Shown here one piece after another: positions 9,347 to 16,933 of a DNA stretch of 64,000 bases. The notes below the pieces were generated by a model. The model saw only the letters and a program-made list of their open reading frames with translations, was not told the origin of the DNA and made no database searches. How positions within the stretch are numbered: position 1 is the stretch's first letter; every line of letters begins with the position of its first letter. This DNA is from Leucobacter sp. PH1c. GTDB lineage: Bacteria; Actinomycetota; Actinomycetes; Actinomycetales; Microbacteriaceae. A program made the position numbers and the translations under genes. The DNA lies in the NCBI RefSeq assembly GCF_000633415.1, contig NZ_AYMV01000030.1:25849-89848 (forward strand), read 5' to 3'.

Positions 9347-11959
9347 ATGCCGTTCTTCCGACGCAACGAGTTGATGAAAGCCGTAGAGCTGACAAACGGT
9401 GGCGCTGGCGCGACGGTCATCGTGCACGGCGCAGCGGGTTCCGGCAAATCTCGCTTTGTGACAGAGGCTGCAAGCATCCTTCAGCACTCAATAGCGGTGA
9501 GAGTGAATCCAGCCGAGTCGAACCGTCCCTTTTCCGGCATTGTGAATCTCCTTGCTGCGCTACCCAACCCTCGTACGCATCACCTATCCCGCGCAATCGC
9601 AAGTGCGAAGGACCGTGATTCGTTTATCGTGGCTGAACGGGTTGTGTCATGCCTGCAGGACGCAGAGGATCTCCCTGAGCTCATCTTGATCGACGACGCT
9701 GATGTGATGGACAGCGAGAGCACGAGTGCTCTCGCTGTCATCTCTCGCCGCCTCGGCGGAACATCCGTACGCCTCGTGATTATGGTCTCGACATTCGGGG
9801 GGCGCCGCCCGTTCGACGGCTTGCCTACCCTTGAGATTGGGGCCCTCGACCACAGCAGAATCCGAACCCTGGTCGAAACAGAGACGGGTGCAACGCCACA
9901 CGATGCGGTTCTCGAACACATCGAAACGATCTCTGCTGCAATTGCGGGCAGAGTTGTCGATGCGGCTCACCACCTGAAGCCTGCGCAGCTCACCGGGTCC
10001 TCCCCATTGCCGACCCCACTCCGACAAGGCCGGCATGTTGCCGCGGCTTTCCTCGAACCACTCGAGGGGATGGACGACCGAATGGTGGAGGCGATCGAGT
10101 ATCTCGCTTCTACGCCGAGGATGCGAGCCTCCGACTTGCGCTCCCTGGTCGGGAGCGGAGTAGTTGACGAATTGCTCGATAGGTCATGGGTTGTAGCAGC
10201 CGACCAATGGGTAGCCATACGAGACGCCTCGGCCCGTTCGGCGATCTACTACCAACACCTCGACACAGCTTCACGCCAACGTATCCATTCGTTCCTAGCG
10301 GAAATGAGCGACCAACCGGTCGACGTTGCGTGGCATGCGGGATACCTGGATCCTTCCCCGGAGCATGCATCCGCGCTACGACAAGTAGCTGCGGATTTGC
10401 TGCACTCAGGCGACGTAGCACTAGCACTCGAGTACATCGAACGCTCACTCTCACTTCCTGTCTCGGACGATACTGGTCCAGAGCTGTTGATGCTCGCCGA
10501 GACGCTCTTTTACCGAAAGAACACCTCTGCGGCAGGGCGGCTCATTGACATTGTGGATCGCGCTGCGCCGACAGTTCCTCGAACTCGCCTCGCAATGGTA
10601 AGCCTGCGCGTTCGTATCGAGTATCTAACTTCGCAGAGCATACTCGGCACACTCGCGGCAGAAGCTCTGGACCGCGACGAACACGCTGCTCCAGAAGACG
10701 CGACGCTCCTCACCGCCCTTCTGGCTATCTACTGCGCCGAGCGCTGGGAATTCAAGGAAGCAGAGTCGTACCTCGCACGTCTCAACGACCTGTCCGTGGG
10801 CAACGACCGCACGGCCACAGTTGTCGGGAACGCTCGCATCCAGATCGCGGCCATGCAAGGCCAGACGCCGCAGCTCCCCACCGCCGCTGAAATTGCAATC
10901 AGTGTCGCGGACAAGTCCGCAGCCGTCCTCGCCCGACTCGCGTACGGCCGCGCCCTCACCTTTGCGGGCCGCTATCACGACGCACGTGACTTATTCGCAC
11001 TCATCGTAGGGGCGTCGGCGGAGAGCGACCCACTCTGGGTGTCGACAGCACGGTTCTATTCCATTGAGAACGACCGACTTGCAGGCGACTTCCACGGCGC
11101 ATTCAGTGCGCTCGCGGACATTCTCCGCATGTCCAGCGGAGAGGGTGCGCCAGAACCGTTTCGCTTGTTCTATGAGTACTGGTACCACATCGAGCATGAC
11201 GCGGATGCGGCGGCCAATGTGGTTCTCGATAGACTGTATGCGACTCTTCAAGGCCGTCGGAACCCCGCAATTGCAGCTCGTCTTGACGCTTACCTCGGTG
11301 CGCTTGCCCTTCACCGCGATGATCTTTCGGATGCCGTTCGGCTTTTGATGCGCGCCAGACTGATCACTGCGGAGATAGAAGATCCTCAACTCGCACGCGT
11401 CGATGCTGACTTGGTGGAGAGCCTTGTCCGATCTGGAGACGAGAGCACGGCCCGCACGATCTTGTCTGACTTTGAACGGCGAGCTGCGCTGGCGCCATCG
11501 CGCTGGGCCGAGCTCGCAATCGAACGCTGCCATGCGGTAATGGCTCCACCTCCAGAAACAGTGCGCACCTTCGAGAGGCTCCTCGCGCAGTTTGGCCCAC
11601 ACGACTCCGACTACGAGTACGCCAAGACGCTCCACGCGTACGCGGGCGCACTGGCTGCAGCAAACATGCCTGCAGAGGCCGGTCAGGCCGCTTCTGCGGC
11701 AGCAAGTGTTTTCCGCCGCATCGGCCTCCCCAGATGGGCAACACGCGCTGCCGCGGTACCGGTGTCGGATCTGAGCCGTTCAGAGAAAGCCGTCGTGGAT
11801 TTGGTCGTTGCTGGACGGCGCAATAGAGAGATCGCAGCGACGCTGTTCATTTCAGTGCGCGCCGTTGAGGCGCGGCTCACGGGGGTGTATCGCAAGCTCA
11901 ATATCTCTTCACGAGCTCAACTGATTGCGCGATTCAGCTCGACGGCCGATATGGGCTGA
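9347..11959 (+). CDS. Large LAL-type LuxR regulator of the biosynthetic cluster
   Basis: 870 aa. The N-terminus holds an intact P-loop, HGAAGSGKS, and a Walker B-like LILIDDAD. A long alpha-helical TPR-like middle follows, and the last ~60 residues are a LuxR/FixJ helix-turn-helix (LSRSEKAVVDLVVAGR, NREIAATLFISVRAVEARL). GGAG upstream of the ATG supports the start. Such LAL proteins are typical pathway-specific activators of actinobacterial biosynthetic clusters, and the position directly after the operon on the same strand fits this. It is distinct from the three GxRLSGR regulators elsewhere in the window, since it keeps the Walker A lysine and shares the lower-GC codon use of the cluster. 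Confidence 0.88.
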   Translation: MPFFRRNELMKAVELTNGGAGATVIVHGAAGSGKSRFVTEAASILQHSIAVRVNPAESNRPFSGIVNLLAALPNPRTHHLSRAIASAKDRDSFIVAERVVSCLQDAEDLPELILIDDADVMDSESTSALAVISRRLGGTSVRLVIMVSTFGGRRPFDGLPTLEIGALDHSRIRTLVETETGATPHDAVLEHIETISAAIAGRVVDAAHHLKPAQLTGSSPLPTPLRQGRHVAAAFLEPLEGMDDRMVEAIEYLASTPRMRASDLRSLVGSGVVDELLDRSWVVAADQWVAIRDASARSAIYYQHLDTASRQRIHSFLAEMSDQPVDVAWHAGYLDPSPEHASALRQVAADLLHSGDVALALEYIERSLSLPVSDDTGPELLMLAETLFYRKNTSAAGRLIDIVDRAAPTVPRTRLAMVSLRVRIEYLTSQSILGTLAAEALDRDEHAAPEDATLLTALLAIYCAERWEFKEAESYLARLNDLSVGNDRTATVVGNARIQIAAMQGQTPQLPTAAEIAISVADKSAAVLARLAYGRALTFAGRYHDARDLFALIVGASAESDPLWVSTARFYSIENDRLAGDFHGAFSALADILRMSSGEGAPEPFRLFYEYWYHIEHDADAAANVVLDRLYATLQGRRNPAIAARLDAYLGALALHRDDLSDAVRLLMRARLITAEIEDPQLARVDADLVESLVRSGDESTARTILSDFERRAALAPSRWAELAIERCHAVMAPPPETVRTFERLLAQFGPHDSDYEYAKTLHAYAGALAAANMPAEAGQAASAAASVFRRIGLPRWATRAAAVPVSDLSRSEKAVVDLVVAGRRNREIAATLFISVRAVEARLTGVYRKLNISSRAQLIARFSSTADMG

Positions 11960-12405
11960 GCGCTGTTGGGACTCTCCACGAGTTCTTGAGCGAAACGCCC
12001 TTCGACTTCCGCTCGTTGTCGCTCCCGGTGGGGTTGTGGGCGTGGTCCGATTGAGTCTGTCCACTGATTCCGGCATCGGGTCGATGATCATTGTCATAAG
12101 GACGCCGGTGTTCCCATACTGCGTCTCTGGCCTCATTGCGGTCATACGTGGCCGCATACGCCCACTACCCACGCACCGCGCGGCGCGTCCCCAGAGTAGG
12201 GGCTGAGCATACCTACGCAGATCCCTGGTCAGCGCGACGATTGGGCATGGGTGCTAGGTAGTGCTCGGCTTTCGCCGTGAGTGCGAAAAAAATGCTCCCT
12301 AGTGCAGGTGCCTGCGTGGTGAAATTGCTGTGCACTCGTGAGAAGCACCCCAATGATGTGACGTGACACGCTGCTCCGGGCGCCTCGATGGATGGGAGGC
12401 AGCTG
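11960..12405. other. Non-coding boundary between low-GC cluster and high-GC backbone
   Basis: About 446 bases with no convincing gene. The base composition shifts here from the milder GC of the cluster to the strongly GC-rich backbone. The right half holds the words GAGCATACCTACGC and ATGGGTGCTAGGTAGTGC and an A-run (7 A), probably part of the promoter of the following regulator. I see no tRNA end, integrase or obvious direct-repeat attachment site. Confidence 0.6.
12247..12264 (+). promoter_or_regulatory. Candidate operator ATGGGTGCTAGGTAGTGC
   Basis: Lies about 145 bases before the large LuxR regulator. A related word, ATGGGTAGTGATACCTAGTGC, lies before the LRR surface-protein gene at 14994-15014. 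Both begin ATGGGT and contain GTAGTG and CTAG. A shared binding site for the regulator is possible but rests on two sites only. Confidence 0.3.
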
Positions 12406-14871
12406 ATGCTGGTCTACGGAGAAGCGGTCCAGGAGGCCGCGGCGGCGATTCGCGCGAGACGCAACGTTCGCATCGTGGGGCGCCGCCTGAGCGGACGCAC
12501 CTCGGTGCTCGACGCCACGGTGGCCGCGCTCGAGAGCGGCGGCGGCCGCGTGTTCTCGGTGGCCGGCGACGAACTCGCCAGCGAACACCCGGGCTATGCG
12601 CTCCAGAAGCTGCGCGATTCGCTCGCGCTCGGCCCGCGCCAGCGGGATCTCTCCTCGGTGGTCGACTCGCTCGCCGGAGCGCTCACCGTGCGCGACGTGA
12701 TCGCGCTCGACGACGTCCACCTCATCGACTCGCTCTCGCTGCGCGCGCTGACCGTGCTCCGGCGACGGGTCGGCCTCGTGATCCTCAGTACCGAGCTCGC
12801 GGGTCGCCCGAACGACGTGGAGTTTCCGCCGGTCTGGCCGGAGGCCGTGATCCCGATCCCGGATCTCGATCTCGCGAGCAGCGCGATGCTCCTCGAATCC
12901 GCGCTCGGGCACCCCGTCGAGTCGCGCACCCACCTGCAGATCTACGGGAAGGTGGGCGGCAACGCGGGGCTCACGATCGCGCTCGCGGAGAGCGCGCAGT
13001 ACGCCGGGCTGCTCGAGCTCGACGGCTCGCACTGGCGGGCAAACGGCCCGCGCCTCTGGAACAACCATCTGGCGCCGCTCATCGACGGGCTGCTCGCTGA
13101 GCTCGAACCTGACGAGCGGGAGCTCGTCTGCTGGCTCGCCGATGAGGGGCCGGTGCTCCACGACCGCGTGGTGGAGCGATTCTCTGAGCCGCTGCTGCGC
13201 CGCGTCTTCGACCTCCACTACGCCGCGCCGGTGGGCGTGCGCGCCTCGCTGCTCGTGCAGGCCTGGCCGCCGCTGCTCGTCAACCGCGCGCGGCAGAACA
13301 CCTATGTCGGTGCCGCCGGTGAGCGCGTCACGGGACCCGGGGGAGAGCTCCTCGCTGAGGCTCCCGGCAACGAGCTTGCGCTGCTCGCCCGGAGCTTCGT
13401 GGAGCACGAGGAGCGCACGACGCGGGAGACGTTCCGGGCGTGGAGCGTCGCGCCGACGCCCGCGAACGCGATCGCCTACGTGCGGGCGGCGATGGGCGTC
13501 ACGAGCGAGATCGATCGCGTGCGCCGCGTCTTCACGCAGACGACGATGTCGCACCGGCTCGGGGATCAGCCCGTGCACCTCGCCTTCGCCATGCGCCGAC
13601 TCCAGTGGCTGCGCTTCGAGGAGCACGACGCGGAGGGGGAGCAGACGATGCTCGCCCAGCTGCTCGATCTGAATCCGAGCATGGAGACCTCGATCATGGC
13701 GGCGATGGCCGCGGTCGAGATCGCCGACGGCAACGGCGTGCCCATGGAGGTCGCCCGCCTCGAATCGCCGCCTCACGACGAGTGGGAGCTCGTCGGCCGC
13801 ATCGCGTGCGCGCTCTCACTCGGGGACGTCGAGGGGGTGCGCCGAGGCATCGCGGGCGCCGCGCACCTCGCCGGGCACAGCGTCTTCGTCGGCTTCGTCG
13901 AGGCCGCGAAGCTGTACCTCGAGGGGGAGGTGCGCGCCTCCGTGCGCCTCGCACTGGAGCAGCGGGAGCACGCGCGCGAGCGGTTCAGCCGCTCCGAGTT
14001 TTCGATGCTCAGCTACGTGGCGGCCGTCGGCGCGCTGTACCTCGGGGACATCGCGGGGATGCGGCAGTACGTCGACGAGGGCACCGTTGCCGGGCAGCCG
14101 TCGAGCTCGCTCAACATCTTCTACGGCGCGCTCTTCGGGCTCGAAGCCGGCCTGGCGCACTACTCGGGGCAGACCGGGCTGCGCGATACGCTCCACCGCG
14201 AAGCGGCGATCCGGCTCCCCGCCGCGGGCCCCGGCATCGGCATGGGCGCCGACTTCCTCGACGCGACCATCCGCCTCTCCGAGCGACCGGAGGCGTTCGC
14301 GGGAGCGGTGGAGGCGGCCGTGGAGCGGAGCCTCGGCCTCGGCTACCGCCTGAACGCGGTGCAGGTCGGGGCGCTCAGCCTCACGATCCGCTGGAGCGCG
14401 GTGACCGCGGGCGCGTTCCTCCGCGCGTTCGAGGCGGCGCCCATTCCGGCGTTTGCCTCCGCGGCCAGCGGCGTGCGGCTGATCCTGGACGGGGATCTCG
14501 CGGGGCTCACGGCCTGGGCCGCGACGCTCGAGCCGGATCGGGACGATGCCGAGATGCTCGTGCGCGTGCTCGGCGCCGCCTACCGCCAAGCGCGCCGGGC
14601 CGAGCTGCCGCTCGCGGACGTGCTCGAAGAGATCCTCTCGACGGTGCTCCAGCGGCGTACCGAGACGATCGCCTCGGGGAACCTGACGGAGCTCCTGAGC
14701 GCTCGCGAGCTCGAGATCGGGCTGCTCGGGGGAGAGCTCAGCAACATCGAGATCGCCGAGCGGCTGCGCATCAGCCGGCGCACCGTCGAGAACCACATCA
14801 CGAACGGGCTCAAGAAGACGGGCCTCGCGAACCGCAAGGAGCTCGCGCGGCTCCTGCACTCGCTGCAGTAG
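12406..14871 (+). CDS. Very large LuxR regulator, GRRLSGR paralogue 1
   Basis: 821 aa from ATG 12406, chosen because GGGAGG lies 6 bases upstream and the N-terminus MLVYGEAVQ then aligns with the two paralogues near 37.8 and 40.8 kb; ATG 12388 is an alternative. The NTPase-like N-terminal half has a P-loop-like G25-RRLSG-R31-T32 in which Arg replaces the Walker A Lys, and a Walker B-like VIALDDVHLID. A helical middle is followed by a C-terminal LuxR helix-turn-helix (LSARELEIGLLGG, NIEIAERLRISRRTVENHI). The adjacent downstream genes encode wall-anchored proteins, so control of cell-surface functions is a reasonable but untested guess. Confidence 0.85.
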   Translation: MLVYGEAVQEAAAAIRARRNVRIVGRRLSGRTSVLDATVAALESGGGRVFSVAGDELASEHPGYALQKLRDSLALGPRQRDLSSVVDSLAGALTVRDVIALDDVHLIDSLSLRALTVLRRRVGLVILSTELAGRPNDVEFPPVWPEAVIPIPDLDLASSAMLLESALGHPVESRTHLQIYGKVGGNAGLTIALAESAQYAGLLELDGSHWRANGPRLWNNHLAPLIDGLLAELEPDERELVCWLADEGPVLHDRVVERFSEPLLRRVFDLHYAAPVGVRASLLVQAWPPLLVNRARQNTYVGAAGERVTGPGGELLAEAPGNELALLARSFVEHEERTTRETFRAWSVAPTPANAIAYVRAAMGVTSEIDRVRRVFTQTTMSHRLGDQPVHLAFAMRRLQWLRFEEHDAEGEQTMLAQLLDLNPSMETSIMAAMAAVEIADGNGVPMEVARLESPPHDEWELVGRIACALSLGDVEGVRRGIAGAAHLAGHSVFVGFVEAAKLYLEGEVRASVRLALEQREHARERFSRSEFSMLSYVAAVGALYLGDIAGMRQYVDEGTVAGQPSSSLNIFYGALFGLEAGLAHYSGQTGLRDTLHREAAIRLPAAGPGIGMGADFLDATIRLSERPEAFAGAVEAAVERSLGLGYRLNAVQVGALSLTIRWSAVTAGAFLRAFEAAPIPAFASAASGVRLILDGDLAGLTAWAATLEPDRDDAEMLVRVLGAAYRQARRAELPLADVLEEILSTVLQRRTETIASGNLTELLSARELEIGLLGGELSNIEIAERLRISRRTVENHITNGLKKTGLANRKELARLLHSLQ

Positions 14872-14993
14872 CCTCGCGCGGGCGCCGCCGCGCATACCGA
14901 GTCCCGGCGCAGCCCTCACCCGCGCCGCCGCGCCGAACACACCTATTGTTCGGAGCCGAATACCCACTCTGGACGGGCATACGCACACGGCGG

Positions 14994-15014
14994 ATGGGTA
15001 GTGATACCTAGTGC
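14994..15014 (+). promoter_or_regulatory. Candidate operator with GGTA-GTGA-TACC inverted repeat
   Basis: ATGGGTAGTGATACCTAGTGC contains a perfect 4-4-4 inverted repeat (14997-15008) about 90 bases before the LRR protein start. It resembles the element before the neighbouring LuxR gene. Position and symmetry suit a regulator site; binding is not shown. Confidence 0.3.
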
Positions 15015-15099
15015 GTCGGGCCCCGTGGTGCCATGGAAATGGACACTCCCGCCAGCCGGGCGGAAGTGCCACGGCATGGGAAGTGTGAGGGGCTCGGAT

Positions 15100-16887
15100 A
15101 TGGCTCTGACGGGAACGCGCGCCACGGGCGCTCGCTCGCTGCGGCGCAGCGTGGGGCTGATGATCGGGGCGCTCGCAGCGGGCGCGGTCATTGCGGGCGG
15201 CGCGATCGCGCCGCCGGCGGCGCAGGCGCTCTCCGCCGAACTGGCGGATATCCCGGTCGGCGCGGATTCCGGGCTCGGCACGACCGAGCCGAGCGGCCTC
15301 GCGACCGCAGCAGCCGACGCGGACACCGCCGCGGATGCCACCCCGGAAGCCGCCCCGGAAGCCAACGCGGACGCCGACGCGCTGAGCGCCGAACTGCTCC
15401 AGAGCCGTGCCCTCCCCGACGATCGTGAGCCCGCGGTGATCCCCGATCCCGTGCTGCGCCGCGAGATCGCCCGCAAGCTCAACATCAGCTCGCCGCAGTC
15501 GCTCACGAAGGGCGACGTGCGCCGCCTCCAGTCGCTCACCGCGAAGAACGTCGGGATCACCGACCTCACCGGGCTCGAGATCGCGACGAACCTCGACCTG
15601 CTCTACGTCGACCAGAACAACATCACCTCCCTCGAGCCCCTGCGCAATCTGACGGCCATGCGGCAGATCACCGCGAGCCGGAACCCGATCACCGACATCT
15701 CCGCGCTTGAGACTCTGCCGAACATCAACTGGCTCGAGCTGAACTGGACGGACATCACCTCCCTCGAACCGCTGCGCGGCAACACGAAACTGTCGTGGCT
15801 GCAGGTGGCGTACACGGGGATCGACTCGATCGAGCCGCTCAGCGAGAGCACAAACATCGGCAGCCTGTACTTCCAGAACACGCAGGTGTCGGATCTCACC
15901 CCGCTCAGCGGGATCGACAACATCATGGTGATCTCGGCGCCCGATGCGCAGATCCGAGACCTGGAGCCGTTGCGCGGGAAGCAGAAGCTCTACCTGCTGA
16001 ACATCAACCGCAATCACGTCACCGACCTGTCGATGCTCGAGACCTGGCCGGACATCTCCACCGTCGGCTTCAACAACCAGCTGATCGACGGTGGGGCGGC
16101 GCTCGTGCCCGCCGCGGCCACGGGCTATACCCGGAGCGACGTCGTCTCCCTGTTCGCGATGCCCTTCGGGGAGCGGCAAGCCGTCGCGGATCTCGCCGCG
16201 CCCACCGACGATGGGGAGGGGGCCGTGTGGAGCGACATCGAGGCCGACGCCGATCGCCTCGACGTGTTCGTCTCGAAGCCCGTGGTGCCGAACGGCCCGC
16301 CCTTCTCCGCGACCGTGAGCTACGCGGTGGAGCGGGCGGAGTTCCTCTCTGGCGAACCGGACGAGGCCGCGCTCGAGACGCCGTACGAGTTCGAGTTCCG
16401 CACGACGGCAGGGTTCACCGACGCGGCGAAGACCCGCGCCACGTCCGAGGCGGGCTATCGCCTGACCGCGGGCGAGGTGCCCGGCCTGCAGCTGAGCGCC
16501 GCGGGCGTGCTCAGCGGCACGCCGACCGAGCAGGGCGACTTCGCGCTCACTGTTCGTGCAGCGGACCGCCACGGCAACGTCCTGGACCGCGACGTCACCG
16601 TCTCGGTCGGGGCGGCGCCCGAGCGGCCCGAGCCGCCGGTCGTTGAGCCGCCCACCGTGACGCCGCCGACGACCCCGCCGACCGTCACCCCGCCCACGAC
16701 CGTGCCGCCCACCACCCAGCCGCCCACGACGGCTCCGGTCACCCCGGGGACGCAGGCGCCGGGCGTCGGCGAGCTGGCCACCACGGGCGCGGCCCTGCCG
16801 TGGGCCCTGGGGGCTGTCGCGCTGCTGCTCAGTGCAGCAGGCACCGTTCTCGCGCTCCGCGCGCGGCGACTCCGCGCGAACGCGTAG
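15100..16887 (+). CDS. LAxTG-anchored leucine-rich-repeat surface protein
   Basis: 595 aa from ATG 15100 (GAGGGG 7 bases upstream). N-terminal signal peptide (SLRRSVGLMIGALAAGAV, cleavage near PPAAQA). About residues 140-340 hold at least seven internalin-type 22-residue LRRs with the pattern LxxLxLxxNxIxDIxPL. A putative Ig-like (He_PIG) module near 460-515 carries LQLSAAGVLSGTPTEQGDF. A Pro/Thr-rich wall-spanning stretch leads to LATTG (559-563), a hydrophobic helix and a basic tail RARRLRANA, the layout of a class E sortase substrate. Function is probably adhesion or protein binding; no sortase is in the window. Confidence 0.85.
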   Translation: MALTGTRATGARSLRRSVGLMIGALAAGAVIAGGAIAPPAAQALSAELADIPVGADSGLGTTEPSGLATAAADADTAADATPEAAPEANADADALSAELLQSRALPDDREPAVIPDPVLRREIARKLNISSPQSLTKGDVRRLQSLTAKNVGITDLTGLEIATNLDLLYVDQNNITSLEPLRNLTAMRQITASRNPITDISALETLPNINWLELNWTDITSLEPLRGNTKLSWLQVAYTGIDSIEPLSESTNIGSLYFQNTQVSDLTPLSGIDNIMVISAPDAQIRDLEPLRGKQKLYLLNINRNHVTDLSMLETWPDISTVGFNNQLIDGGAALVPAAATGYTRSDVVSLFAMPFGERQAVADLAAPTDDGEGAVWSDIEADADRLDVFVSKPVVPNGPPFSATVSYAVERAEFLSGEPDEAALETPYEFEFRTTAGFTDAAKTRATSEAGYRLTAGEVPGLQLSAAGVLSGTPTEQGDFALTVRAADRHGNVLDRDVTVSVGAAPERPEPPVVEPPTVTPPTTPPTVTPPTTVPPTTQPPTTAPVTPGTQAPGVGELATTGAALPWALGAVALLLSAAGTVLALRARRLRANA

Positions 16888-16933
16888 CCGCTCCCCACAG
16901 ATCCGAACCCGAACCCGAATACGAGGATCCCGT

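Noticed and set aside
12229..13776. 515-codon minus-strand open frame
   Set aside because: Antisense shadow of the large LuxR gene; Arg/His-rich composition and no RBS or domain.
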